A DNA stretch of 32,762 nucleotides. Source: Candidatus Parepulonipiscium sp. PG-Nuni2H_MBin01. Its GTDB lineage: Bacteria; Bacillota; Clostridia; Lachnospirales; Cellulosilyticaceae. Where the stretch lies: assembly GCA_001994995.1 (NCBI GenBank), contig MDJM01000012.1, positions 1-32,762 on the forward strand. The letters are read 5' to 3'. The notes below the pieces were generated by a model. It saw only the letters and a program-made list of their open reading frames with translations, had not been told where the DNA came from and did no database searches. The translations under genes and the position numbers were made by a program. Every line of letters starts with the position of its first letter. The first letter of the stretch is position 1. Positions 7,769-16,131 of the stretch are shown here, in pieces.

Positions 7769-8784
7769 CCTCCAGTCTTTAACCCTTTAGCAATCTCCTT
7801 CGCATGATGACAAGACACCTCTCCACACGCTCCTCCACTCTCATCCACATATGGTAACAACTTAGGCTCCTCAGTCTCACACACCCCATCTGCATATGGG
7901 CACCTAGGATTAAACTTACACCCTTGCGGTAAACTAAGTAAACTCGGCATATCTAGCGACTTAAGCGGCAACGTATGTGCAAAATCACTTCGCCTATCTG
8001 GGTCCGCCTCTGGCACCGCGCTTATTAACGCCTGAGTATACGGATGCTTCGGATTCTCTATAGTCCTTTGAATTTGTCCCGTCTCAATCTGTCTCCCAAG
8101 ATACATCACCACAATTCTACCGTGCGATGCTATATATCTGGCAGTCCCCAAATCATGAGTAATATACACAAACGAAATCCCATGCCTCTCATTCATCCTA
8201 GTCATTAAATCTAGCAGCGATATTCTAAGCGATACATCCACCATAGATACTGGCTCATCTGCCACAATTAACTTTGGCTTCATCGATAACGCTCTTGCCA
8301 GCAATATTCTCTGTCTTTGCCCTCCGCTTAACTGATGTGGATATTTCTCCAAGAAATGTTCTGGTGGTGTTAATCCCACTTCTCTTAAATTATCTTCTAA
8401 CACACCCACAGCTTCTTTATGACCCTTCACCAACTTATGATGAAACAACGGCACTGACAGCGAATGGTATATAGTTTTGTTAGGATTTAGCGCCGCATAA
8501 GAATCCTGATGCACCATCTGCACACCTAATCTATACTGTTTAAACTCATTCCCTTTTAAAGACTCAACATCCTTACCTTCAAACAATATCTTTCCTCTCG
8601 TTGGTTTATGCACCCCAACCATCACCTTACCTAGCGTAGTCTTCCCACTACCGCTCTCTCCTATTACTGCAACAATCTCCCCTGCCTCAATAACCATATT
8701 CGCATTAACAACTGCTCCTATCGTTCCTTTACCTTTTCCACTCTCAAACTCCATATCCACGTCGTGTAGCTCCATTAATGCCAT
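7765..8784 (-). CDS. Opp/Dpp-type ABC transporter ATPase (DppF/OppF-like)
   Basis: 339 aa ABC ATPase. Walker A is GESGSGKTT (about 42-50), the signature is LSGGQRQRI, Walker B is LIVADEP and the switch His lies in YITHD. The C-terminal extension GCKFNPRCPYADGVCETEEP is the Cys-containing oligopeptide-ABC domain; in some DppD/F proteins these Cys bind an iron-sulfur cluster. It pairs with the second ATPase (8811-9824) to drive the two permeases. ATG 8784 is chosen because GGAGGAGG lies just upstream; an internal Met at position 4 is less well placed. It is followed by the 77-aa membrane protein through an ATGA overlap. Confidence 0.9.
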   Translation of the reverse strand: MALMELHDVDMEFESGKGKGTIGAVVNANMVIEAGEIVAVIGESGSGKTTLGKVMVGVHKPTRGKILFEGKDVESLKGNEFKQYRLGVQMVHQDSYAALNPNKTIYHSLSVPLFHHKLVKGHKEAVGVLEDNLREVGLTPPEHFLEKYPHQLSGGQRQRILLARALSMKPKLIVADEPVSMVDVSLRISLLDLMTRMNERHGISFVYITHDLGTARYIASHGRIVVMYLGRQIETGQIQRTIENPKHPYTQALISAVPEADPDRRSDFAHTLPLKSLDMPSLLSLPQGCKFNPRCPYADGVCETEEPKLLPYVDESGGACGEVSCHHAKEIAKGLKTGG

Positions 8785-8810
8785 AACTTCCTCCTCCGTT
8801 ACCCATTATT

Positions 8811-9824
8811 TTAATGACATAATTTACATACTTCCTGATACTTATAACACCTTGACAACTGCCCAGTCTTAGTCTCATACATAACGTCCGTTAGCTCTTT
8901 GCTTCCCTCACAATTTCCGTCCAAATGCACCTGGCACCGTGGCGAAAATCTACATATAGCTGGCAATTGTAACATATTCGGTGGATACCCTGGTATCGCC
9001 TTTCTTTTACTTACGTCATCTTTTAACGACGGAATAGCATTCATCAGCCCATACGTATACGGATGCTTCGGACTCTTAAATACCTCCTCCACCTTACCAT
9101 ACTCCACCAACTGCCCAGCATACATTACTCCTATCCTATCTACTACCGACCCTATAATTGATACATCATGGGTCAAAAAAATCATCGTTATCCCTCTTTC
9201 ATGATGAATCTTCTTTAAAATATCTATTATATACCACTGTGTTATTACATCCAAAGCAGTTGTTGGCTCATCTAATATAATAATATCTGGCTCTAAAATT
9301 AAACTTAACGCGATAATAGTCCTCTGTTTCATACCACCACTTAATTGATGCGGATAGCTAGTTAACACTCTTTCCTCCAGCCTTACCTGATTTAAAATCA
9401 CCTTAGCCTTTTCCATCACTTCTTCCTCAGATAAATCCGGATTATGCGCCCATGCAGTCTCCAAAAAATGCTCCTTAACCAACAAAGATGGGTTCAACAC
9501 ATTCTGCGCCGCCTGAAACACAGTTGCTATCGAACTCCATCTATACTTCGTATACCCCCCTGCATCTAATTTTAACAAGTCCACAGCTTCCCCACTTAAA
9601 GGATAGTAATATATTTCTCCACCTACAATTTTACCTGGCGGTTTTATAGTCTGCAATATCCCAGATGCCATAGTAGACTTACCGCTTCCGCTCTCCCCGA
9701 TAATGCCTACTATATCACCTCGATATATCGTCATACTAACATCATCACAAGCTCTTAACGCTCCGCTTGGCGTTTGAAACTCAATACATAAATTTTTAAT
9801 TTCCAAAATTGGCTTTGCTTCCAT
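8811..9824 (-). CDS. Opp/Dpp-type ABC transporter ATPase (DppD/OppD-like)
   Basis: 337 aa. Walker A GESGSGKST, signature LSGGMKQRT, Walker B IIILDEP and switch LTHD are all present. The C-terminus has the Cys-rich oligopeptide-ABC extension (CRFSPRCQVHLDGNC) and further Cys in the tail. The frame extends upstream to 9893, but that segment has no ribosome site and is unlike the family; the ATG at 9824 sits behind AAAGGAAGGGG and gives the usual start, so it is preferred. It is the partner of the ATPase at 7765-8784, 26 nt downstream. A stem-loop separates it from the permease gene upstream. Confidence 0.9.
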   Translation of the reverse strand: MEAKPILEIKNLCIEFQTPSGALRACDDVSMTIYRGDIVGIIGESGSGKSTMASGILQTIKPPGKIVGGEIYYYPLSGEAVDLLKLDAGGYTKYRWSSIATVFQAAQNVLNPSLLVKEHFLETAWAHNPDLSEEEVMEKAKVILNQVRLEERVLTSYPHQLSGGMKQRTIIALSLILEPDIIILDEPTTALDVITQWYIIDILKKIHHERGITMIFLTHDVSIIGSVVDRIGVMYAGQLVEYGKVEEVFKSPKHPYTYGLMNAIPSLKDDVSKRKAIPGYPPNMLQLPAICRFSPRCQVHLDGNCEGSKELTDVMYETKTGQLSRCYKYQEVCKLCH

Positions 9825-9871
9825 ACTCCCCTTCCTTTCTAATAAACTATTATTTACAAACCATCCCGCTA

Positions 9872-9900
9872 AAGAGAGTACCTCTAAGAGCACTCCCTCT
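9872..9900 (-). promoter_or_regulatory. Intercistronic stem-loop between permease and ATPase genes
   Basis: Minus-strand arms AGAGGGAGT (9900-9892) and ACTCTCTTT (9880-9872) pair over 9 bp with two G-T wobbles. No T-run follows, so it is not a normal terminator. An mRNA-stability or processing element is the likeliest role. It occupies most of the 91-nt gap 9825-9915. Confidence 0.4.
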
Positions 9901-9915
9901 AGGACAGAGGCTAAA

Positions 9916-10770
9916 CTAACTTCTTAACCTTGGGTTTAACGCATCATCTAGTCCAGTCGCAAATAAATAACAACCAAACTGGAATAAAACTATACTAATT
10001 ACTGGCGCTAAGAAATATACCATAGAACTAGAGCCTAACAACGCTCCTGTTTGAGACAATGAAATTTGTATCATCATTCCCCAGTGATTTCCCTGAAACG
10101 GCACCAATCCTAAATACATCAAACCAACGCTTGCTAATATTGCGCCTTTCATTATAGCTATAAAGTTAACTGCTATATAAGATACAATATTAGGCAAAAT
10201 ATCATTTACAACAATATTAAGATGACTTAATCCCATAAGCTTGCTAGCTTCAATAAAATCCTTATGCTTAATTAACAACACCTGCGAGCGAATAGCTTTA
10301 GCTAGTCCTGCCCACGACCATAAACTTAACACTAGGCCAAATGTTAACTGATTTTCTATTTCTATAACCATCGATAATATCATAGTCACAGGAAAACTTG
10401 GTATTGTTAATATTATACTCGTTATAGTCATTAAAACCGTATCAATCTTTCCGCCCAAAAGGCCTGCTGTTATCCCTACTAAACATGCAAATGTTAATGC
10501 AAAAACTGCTGCATACGCTGCCACTAACAACACATCTCTAGCCCCTAATATCAACTGCGTCAACGTATCCTTACCCGCAAAGTCCGTCCCTAACCAATGC
10601 TCACTAGACGGCGCTTGTAGCCTATTTAAATAATCAGACTTAGGTGGGTCTAACACTATAGGTCCAACAATTGCAGTTAGCAAAAATAATGCTAAAATAA
10701 TTAATCCCCAACGAGACATCTTATTACGCCACATTATAGAAAAAAAAGATTTAATTCCATCTTGCTTCAT
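9916..10770 (-). CDS. Opp/Dpp-type ABC permease (DppC/OppC-like)
   Basis: 284 aa with about six hydrophobic segments. The N-terminus has the OppC feature of a cytoplasmic lead-in (FFSIMWRNKMSRWG) before TM1, then LNRLQAPSSEHWLGTDFAGKDTL, the well-conserved HWLGTD segment after TM1. The ATPase-contact EAA loop is at EASKLMGLSHLNIVVNDILPN. It forms the membrane pore with the permease encoded 12 nt upstream. The family imports peptides, nickel or oligosaccharides; the neighbours suggest an amino-sugar ligand. Confidence 0.9.
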   Translation of the reverse strand: MKQDGIKSFFSIMWRNKMSRWGLIILALFLLTAIVGPIVLDPPKSDYLNRLQAPSSEHWLGTDFAGKDTLTQLILGARDVLLVAAYAAVFALTFACLVGITAGLLGGKIDTVLMTITSIILTIPSFPVTMILSMVIEIENQLTFGLVLSLWSWAGLAKAIRSQVLLIKHKDFIEASKLMGLSHLNIVVNDILPNIVSYIAVNFIAIMKGAILASVGLMYLGLVPFQGNHWGMMIQISLSQTGALLGSSSMVYFLAPVISIVLFQFGCYLFATGLDDALNPRLRS

Positions 10771-10782
10771 AAGCTCCCCCCT

Positions 10783-11760
10783 TTACGCTCCTCTTAATCT
10801 CGGATTTAATATTTGATATAAAAACTCAGCTAATAAACTTGATAAAACCACCATTACAATAATAATTAAAAACATACCTTGCATCAATGGAAAGTCTCTT
10901 CTGCTAATAGCAATACTTAAATAATATCCTACTCCTGGATATAAAAACAAATTCTCTATTAATGGAGAGCCTCCAAACATTAGCCCAAACGAAACAGCTA
11001 AACTAGTTACCATAGGCAACATAGCATTACGCCCTAAATAGTGCACCAATATTCTTCGCCTATGCAATCCTCTTACCTCTGCATATGTCATATAATCCTC
11101 ACCTAGCACAGTTAACGAGTTCGCCTTCATAGCCACTGTCCAACTAGCCACTGTAGTTATAAAATACGCCATAACTGGCAAAATCGCATGTCTTATTACA
11201 TCAGCAATAAACGGCGCATTAAACCCTACAGTTACACTAGAACTATACGCCCCTTTAGATGGCAATATCCCAAGAGATACCGCAAATATAAACACTAAAA
11301 TATACGCCACTATATAATCAGGTATAGACCCAAATATCGACTGATAAGCCGTAACTGCCACATTCAACGCTCGCTTCCTTTTCCATGCTACATATATACC
11401 AATTAGCACCCCTACCGTAAAAGACAACAGCAGTGATACACTAAGAATTAACATAGTCCATGGCAAAGCTCCTCCTACAATCTCCGTCACCGGCTTTTTA
11501 TACGCTAACGAATACCCTAAGTCACCGCTTACTATCCCTGCCACATACTCCACAAACCTCTCATGTAATGGTTGCGACGGGTCATAGTTTAATGTCGCTA
11601 TAGCTCTTTGATATGCCACATCATATGGTAGTGCTTCTGCTCGCACAATCTCTTGCGCCAAAATGTCCACTGGGTCTCCTGGCATCGACTGTATAACTAT
11701 AAACACAATAATTAACGATACCACCATAGTAAATAATGCCATTCCTAATCTTTTCCACAT
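10783..11760 (-). CDS. Opp/Dpp-type ABC permease (DppB/OppB-like)
   Basis: 325 aa with about six membrane segments. The OppB signatures are visible: an N-terminal TM followed by PGDPVDILA, DYMTYAEVRGLHRRRILVHYLGRNAMLP (the EAA-type ATPase-contact loop), and the ENLFLYPGVGYYLSIAISRRDFPLMQG end. A GTG at 11769 could start three residues earlier, but the ATG at 11760 stands 8 nt after AAAGGAG and is preferred. The 99-nt gap to MurQ (11761-11859) holds AT-rich sequence with a weak palindrome around CTTTTATATAAAG and no convincing terminator, so co-transcription is assumed. Confidence 0.9.
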   Translation of the reverse strand: MWKRLGMALFTMVVSLIIVFIVIQSMPGDPVDILAQEIVRAEALPYDVAYQRAIATLNYDPSQPLHERFVEYVAGIVSGDLGYSLAYKKPVTEIVGGALPWTMLILSVSLLLSFTVGVLIGIYVAWKRKRALNVAVTAYQSIFGSIPDYIVAYILVFIFAVSLGILPSKGAYSSSVTVGFNAPFIADVIRHAILPVMAYFITTVASWTVAMKANSLTVLGEDYMTYAEVRGLHRRRILVHYLGRNAMLPMVTSLAVSFGLMFGGSPLIENLFLYPGVGYYLSIAISRRDFPLMQGMFLIIIVMVVLSSLLAEFLYQILNPRLRGA

Positions 11761-11859
11761 ACACTCCACTCCTTTCTTTTTTATAAGTCCTTTATATAAA
11801 AGCCTTAAAAAAAATTAAAAAAGGGTACAAGCTTCAATCGCTAATTTCCCCTATGCACT

Positions 11860-12774
11860 TTACTCAACTTCCCCTAAAGCCTTCGCAACATACCCGTCGG
11901 CTTTTAATAACTTAATTCTAGCTTCTGTTTCTGTACAATCTAACTTTATCATAACTATCGCTGTTTTCACATGATAATCACAAGTTTGTAACACAGTCTG
12001 CGCCTCGCTACGGTCTGCATCTGTCACCTGCATAACTAGCCTAATCGCCCTATCATACAACTTCTCATTGCTAGGCTGCATATCTACCATACAATTCTTA
12101 TACACCTTACCTGCTTTTATCATACTAGCAGTACTTAGCATATTTAAAACCATCTTCTGTGCACTACCCGATTTCATCCTAGTAGAACCTTGCACTACCT
12201 CCGGACCCACCACAGGAGCTATCGTTATATCACACACCCCATGAAGCTGCGTCCTCATATTATTACAAACACCAATAGTAGTAGCATTCTTATCATTAGC
12301 GCGCGCTATCGCCCCTAACACATACTGAGTCCGCCCACTAGCTGTTATTCCTACTACCACATCATTCTCTTTTATATTTAGACTATCAATTAACGCCACA
12401 CCATCGGTAAAGCTATCCTCAGCTCCTTCCACCGCATGGCGTAGTGCTACATCCCCCCCTGCAATAAACCCTTGCACACAATCTACCCCATAAGTAGGCT
12501 TACACTCAGATGCATCTAGCACACCAAGTCGTCCGCTAGTCCCTGCCCCTACGTATATCAATCTGCCACCATGTTTAAAAGCAGCTGCTATATAATCTAC
12601 CGCTTTAGCCACATCTCTAAGCTCTCTTTCCACCGCTAATGCAATTAACCTATCTTCTCTATTTATCATTCTTACTATCTCTAAAGTATCTTCTCTATCA
12701 ATACTTGATGTCGCTGCATTATTAGTCTCAGTCGCCAAACTGTCTAACTTTAAATCTTTAACTTCATCTTGCAT
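11860..12774 (-). CDS. murQ: N-acetylmuramic acid 6-phosphate etherase
   Basis: 304 aa, full length. MurQ removes D-lactate from MurNAc-6-phosphate to give GlcNAc-6-phosphate in cytoplasmic cell-wall recycling. The diagnostic segments are present: ATSSIDREDTLEIVRMIN, GGRLIYVGAGTSGRLGVLDA, ECKPTYGV, GITASGRTQYVLGAI (SIS-domain sugar-phosphate site), NPEV-like GPEVVQGSTRMKSGSAQK and MVDMQPSNEKL. The last 50 residues form the small C-terminal helical domain. A GTG at 12783 would add three residues; the ATG at 12774 sits 8 nt after AGGGAG and is preferred. It follows a BadF-type kinase by 19 nt; in Clostridium acetobutylicum a BadF-type MurK kinase supplies MurQ with MurNAc-6-P, so the pair looks like a murQ-murK unit. 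Confidence 0.95.
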   Translation of the reverse strand: MQDEVKDLKLDSLATETNNAATSSIDREDTLEIVRMINREDRLIALAVERELRDVAKAVDYIAAAFKHGGRLIYVGAGTSGRLGVLDASECKPTYGVDCVQGFIAGGDVALRHAVEGAEDSFTDGVALIDSLNIKENDVVVGITASGRTQYVLGAIARANDKNATTIGVCNNMRTQLHGVCDITIAPVVGPEVVQGSTRMKSGSAQKMVLNMLSTASMIKAGKVYKNCMVDMQPSNEKLYDRAIRLVMQVTDADRSEAQTVLQTCDYHVKTAIVMIKLDCTETEARIKLLKADGYVAKALGEVE

Positions 12775-12793
12775 ATAATTCACTCCCTAACTA

Positions 12794-13768
12794 TTACATG
12801 TCACTCACTTGCTTTACAATATCAGCTCTTTGCTCATGCGTTAGCGCACTACCTTTAAATATTTCCATAGCCCACAGAACCGCACCTACTGCTGGGGGCA
12901 CTTCTAACACCACATACTTAACATCTTTATCAGTAAGCCTTAATACATGACCCTTAAAAGCATCGCGCAGTACATCAGACTTAGGTTTAGTCCACACCGA
13001 ACCGGCTAAAATCACAGTAAGCTGATTGCCAAACTCCAAATTATTTACACACCCAACTACAGAATGTGCTAATGAATTACTTACATAATCCACAATTTCT
13101 AACGCCACCTCATCACCTTTTTGCGCATAATCAAATACTAACTTCACATACGGCGTATGCGATATAGCTTTTCCATATATCCCTGAAATAGCATCCAAAA
13201 ATTCATCCTTATTCTCTAACTTAAGCAACTTAATAACCTCTTCAGTAAACTCAGTCTTCTTCTCACATCTATAAATGCTACTATACGCACGTTTAACTGA
13301 CAACCTAGTTATAAAAGCTCCTCCAGCCTCATCTCCTGTAATATCTCCTATACCACCCACCTGCAGCCGATTACCTCTACCATCAATCCCCACAGTAACC
13401 GTTCCAGTCCCATTAATAGAACAAACGCCTGTCCCATCCTCACTACCAACTTTAATGCCTAAAAACCCATCATTATCCACAACCAACTTACCAAACCCAA
13501 ACTGGCTAAGCTGTGCCACAAGAGCATCCTTTTGTTGCTTAGTATCCACTCCTGCAAGCCCACATACCGCCACATCAATATCTTTATACTTCGCTCCATC
13601 TAAAAGTACATCCAAATTCTCTTTTATCACTCTATATGAACCGCTAAAGCCATCCACCAATCTCTCATGCGAACACGTTCCAGCCCTTATATGATTTTTT
13701 AATTTGCCTTCATTAGTAAATAAAAAATAATCTGTTTTACTGTTTCCTCCATCTATTCCTAATATCAT
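12794..13768 (-). CDS. murK: BadF-family N-acetylmuramate/N-acetylglucosamine kinase (MurK-like)
   Basis: 324 aa. Nucleotide motifs of the ASKHA fold: GIDGGNSKTDYFLF at residues 4-17, INGTGTVTVGID near 125-140, then GGIGDITGDEAGGAFI. It is a paralogue of the BadF kinase at the other end of the operon, but the phosphate-1 loop differs (GGNSKT versus GGGTKT). As first gene of the operon and direct neighbour of murQ it most likely phosphorylates MurNAc (and GlcNAc) at O6, as MurK does in Clostridium acetobutylicum. The ATG at 13768 follows GAAAGGAG. The symbol rests on context; a GlcNAc-only or glucosamine-only kinase is possible. Confidence 0.78.
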   Translation of the reverse strand: MILGIDGGNSKTDYFLFTNEGKLKNHIRAGTCSHERLVDGFSGSYRVIKENLDVLLDGAKYKDIDVAVCGLAGVDTKQQKDALVAQLSQFGFGKLVVDNDGFLGIKVGSEDGTGVCSINGTGTVTVGIDGRGNRLQVGGIGDITGDEAGGAFITRLSVKRAYSSIYRCEKKTEFTEEVIKLLKLENKDEFLDAISGIYGKAISHTPYVKLVFDYAQKGDEVALEIVDYVSNSLAHSVVGCVNNLEFGNQLTVILAGSVWTKPKSDVLRDAFKGHVLRLTDKDVKYVVLEVPPAVGAVLWAMEIFKGSALTHEQRADIVKQVSDM

Positions 13769-13804
13769 AATGGACTCCTTTCAAATTATACTAGACCCGT
13801 CCTA

Positions 13805-13833
13805 ATTATATTGTTCTAATTAGATTGTGTCAT
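13805..13833 (-). promoter_or_regulatory. Sigma-A promoter of the amino-sugar operon
   Basis: On the minus strand ATGACA (13833-13828) and a perfect TATAAT (13810-13805) are 17 nt apart. Transcription would begin near 13798, about 30 nt before the first start codon. A second TATAAT closer to the gene (about 13784-13789) lacks a matching -35. Confidence 0.7.
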
Positions 13834-13887
13834 TACCATGTAAGTTATGCACATTCACCTTGGCTTATGATGTGAATTTTTGGTAAT
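13832..13887. promoter_or_regulatory. Nested inverted repeats upstream of the operon promoter (possible operator)
   Basis: ATTACCA (13832-13838) is mirrored by TGGTAAT (13881-13887). Inside lie CACAT (13850-13854) and ATGTG (13870-13874), which overlap an ATTCAC/GTGAAT pair. The outer arm touches the -35 box. The block lies between two divergent genes and could bind a regulator of either. No known operator consensus was recognised. Confidence 0.3.
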
Positions 13888-14002
13888 TAATATACATGAT
13901 TATCCAAAAGAATTTCCTTCCTACACACTAAAATTAGACTAAAACTAAACCTAACTACGTATACTATAAAGCAAGTTATAGCAACTAAAAGGGGGACATA
14001 AA

Positions 14003-14935
14003 ATGGATTTAGCCGTCATAATTCCAAGTCTAATCACACTATTTACATTAATGATAATAGGTTATATATGCGGAAAAATTGGATTTTCAAATCCAGAATT
14101 TACAAGCCAATTAAGCGCATTACTACTAAGAGCAATATTACCAATCAAAATATTTTGCTCCATAGTACAACCATTTGAACTGTCAATGTTACTAAACAGT
14201 TTACTCATCTTTATACTCCAACTCGCTATATATATACTATCTCATATAATAGCGCTAGGAATAACAAAAGTAGCCAAAGTACAAAGCGATGTAAAAGGAA
14301 TTTGGCTATACGCTTTAACATTTCCAAATGCTTCATTTATGGGCTTTCCCATATTACTGGCACTACTTGGGGCCGATGGACTATTTTACGGCAGCATAGC
14401 CAATATAGCTTTTAACATATACTCCTTTAGCGCAGGGATATATATGTATATGACAGATAAAAAACATAGCATAAATCTTAAAGACTTAGCAAAAATAATA
14501 TACACAAATCCAGTAAATATAGCAGTTGCGCTAGGCTTAATATTTTTTATATTTAGTATACCAATTCCAGATATGCTTTCAGACTCACTTAACTCATTTG
14601 GTGATATGACAACACCTTTATCAATGTTTATACTAGGTGCAATCCTATCTACCACATCAATCCGAGCAGCTGTAACATCAAAAAATGCATATATAATAAA
14701 CGCTTTTAGATTAATTATACTACCTTTAATATTTGGTTTATTATTATTACCACTACCAATAGACTTAATTTTAAAGCAAGTTTTAGTAACAATAGTCGCA
14801 ATGCCAACCGCTACATTAACTTTAATATTTGCACAAAAATATAATGCAAACACCCAGTTTGCTGCCACAACATTATTCATTAGCAACGTTTTATGTATAG
14901 GTACAATACCGTTATTATTAATATTATTATTTTAA
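14003..14935 (+). CDS. AEC-family (auxin efflux carrier type) transporter
   Basis: 310 aa and the only clear plus-strand gene in the window. It is almost entirely hydrophobic with about ten membrane segments. The N-terminal LITLFTLMIIGYICGKIGF, followed by LSALLLRAILPIKIFCSIVQPFE, and the later FPNASFMGFPILLALLGADGLFYGS are typical of AEC carriers. The C-terminal half repeats the pattern, including SMFILGAILS and VATTLFISNVL-like AATTLFISNVLCIGTIPL. Known bacterial members export or import dicarboxylates such as malate or malonate; the substrate here is unknown. GGGGG lies 8 nt before the ATG. A TATACT at about 13957-13962 could be its -10, but no -35 is well spaced. It is divergent from the amino-sugar operon and convergent with flgL. 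Confidence 0.85.
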   Translation: MDLAVIIPSLITLFTLMIIGYICGKIGFSNPEFTSQLSALLLRAILPIKIFCSIVQPFELSMLLNSLLIFILQLAIYILSHIIALGITKVAKVQSDVKGIWLYALTFPNASFMGFPILLALLGADGLFYGSIANIAFNIYSFSAGIYMYMTDKKHSINLKDLAKIIYTNPVNIAVALGLIFFIFSIPIPDMLSDSLNSFGDMTTPLSMFILGAILSTTSIRAAVTSKNAYIINAFRLIILPLIFGLLLLPLPIDLILKQVLVTIVAMPTATLTLIFAQKYNANTQFAATTLFISNVLCIGTIPLLLILLF

Positions 14936-14942
14936 ACACAAA

Positions 14943-14984
14943 AAAAGGCCCAAGACTTAAGAAAAGTCTAAAGGCCTTTTTTTT
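14943..14984. terminator. Bidirectional terminator between the AEC gene and flgL
   Basis: GGCC (14947-14950) with AGACTT pairs with AAGTCT and GGCC (14973-14976), one mismatch bulge between. It is flanked by an A-run on the left and eight T on the right (14977-14984), so it can end transcription from both sides. The T-run abuts the flgL stop. Confidence 0.85.
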
Positions 14985-16116
14985 ATAGATAATCTGCTAA
15001 AGTATTTACAACAATTTGAGAAGTTGCTTGAAGCGCAGCTTGGTAAACCATTAACTGTGAATTATACTCAATGAAAACTTCCTCTAAATCAACGTCCTCA
15101 GTATTAGATAACAACTCCGTAAACGTAACCTTCTCATCTACAGTACGACTAAGAGTAAACTCAAGACGCATTTGACGGCTACCACTATCAGCTTGCATCT
15201 CAGATAACTCAGTCATAACAGCATCCATATCATCAAGTAAAGCTGAAATCGCCTCAGAATCATTATCAGAAATCGCTTGCGTAATATCACTAAGCAAAGA
15301 CTCAAACCCAGCTAACATCTCTGGAACACCAGTTTGATTAATCTCAAGCTGCGTGTTAGTACCAATCTCATACTTAATATCATGATTTGCAGTGTGACCC
15401 GCAACTGATGGATTAATCGTTCCCTTTGGAACAGTAGTACCAGCTGGGATAGTAGTGCCAGTTGGGATAATAGTATTTTCTGGCAAAGTAGTACCGGCTG
15501 GGATAGTAGTACCAGCTAAAACAGTATCTCCTGCTGCATACGATAAACCGTTAATAGTCATATCCTTAGTTACAACCATATCCTCAGAAAGTGTAATCTG
15601 CCCTGATAACTCCATATCTTCAGATAACTTCATATCTGTTGCAAGAGTAACATCTTGGCTAAGCTCCGTAGCTTTTTCCAAATAAACAGGCTGGTCAGTT
15701 TTAAAACCAGAAAAAACATATCTACCAGCATAAGAAACATTAGCCTCTTGCTTTAACTGCTCCCCTAACTGCTCAATATCAGACAAAATCTTCTCACGGT
15801 CTTCTTGAGTTAACGTACCATTCGCCGCTTGAGTTAAGCGAGTACGAACCTCAGTCATAATACCATTCATATTTTTAAGTGCCCCATCAGAAACTTCCAT
15901 CCATGATAACGCATCTTCAATGTTAGTTTGATACTGGCTAATTTGATTAACATCAATTTTAAGCTTTAACGATTTACCTGCAATAATAGGGTCATCAGAA
16001 GGAGTTTGAATTTTTTTAAGCGTACTCATTTGAGCAAATATATCATTCATACTCTTCATATTGCTATTTAAATTATTTACAGTGTTAAGTTGCATCATTC
16101 CATTAGTTATTCTCAT
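14983..16116 (-). CDS. flgL: Flagellar hook-filament junction protein FlgL with hexapeptide-repeat insertion
   Basis: 377 aa. FlgL (HAP3) joins the hook to the flagellin filament outside the cell. The flagellin-like N-terminus (MRITNGMMQLNTVNNLN, then TPSDDPIIAGKSLKL) and helical C-terminus (LLSNTEDVDLEEVFIEYN, ending QIVVNTLADYL) form the coiled ends that polymerise. The middle, about residues 151-236, is an unusual run of six-residue repeats (see the repeat entry); this is where the surface domain varies. The length exceeds the roughly 300 residues common for Gram-positive FlgL, and the insertion accounts for this. The ATG follows GGAGAGGGG; the gene starts 15 nt after flgK and ends at the shared terminator. 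Confidence 0.92.
   Translation of the reverse strand: MRITNGMMQLNTVNNLNSNMKSMNDIFAQMSTLKKIQTPSDDPIIAGKSLKLKIDVNQISQYQTNIEDALSWMEVSDGALKNMNGIMTEVRTRLTQAANGTLTQEDREKILSDIEQLGEQLKQEANVSYAGRYVFSGFKTDQPVYLEKATELSQDVTLATDMKLSEDMELSGQITLSEDMVVTKDMTINGLSYAAGDTVLAGTTIPAGTTLPENTIIPTGTTIPAGTTVPKGTINPSVAGHTANHDIKYEIGTNTQLEINQTGVPEMLAGFESLLSDITQAISDNDSEAISALLDDMDAVMTELSEMQADSGSRQMRLEFTLSRTVDEKVTFTELLSNTEDVDLEEVFIEYNSQLMVYQAALQATSQIVVNTLADYL
15409..15666 (-). repeat. Hexapeptide-encoding repeat tract within flgL
   Basis: Codes for FlgL residues 151-236. The first half has units of the form xLSxDM (TLATDM, KLSEDM, TLSEDM, VVTKDM). After a short linker the second half has units TTIPAG, TTLPEN, TIIPTG, TTIPAG, TTVPKG. 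Both halves keep a hydrophobic residue every six positions, a spacing that fits a beta-solenoid. The DNA of the TTIPAG units is partly repeated, with the 18-nt periodicity expected. Confidence 0.8.
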
Positions 16117-16131
16117 AATTAATCCCCTCTC

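Noticed and set aside
9825..9893. Upstream extension of the DppD-like ATPase to 9893
   Set aside because: The added residues are unlike the family, overlap a hairpin, and have no ribosome site; the ATG at 9824 has one.
13930..13966. Promoter for the AEC gene (TTAGAC and TATACT)
   Set aside because: The spacing is about 20 nt, outside the normal 16-18, so it was not listed.
14386..14886. Minus-strand 166-codon ORF inside the AEC transporter
   Set aside because: It is antisense to a clear membrane protein with family motifs and has no separate signals.
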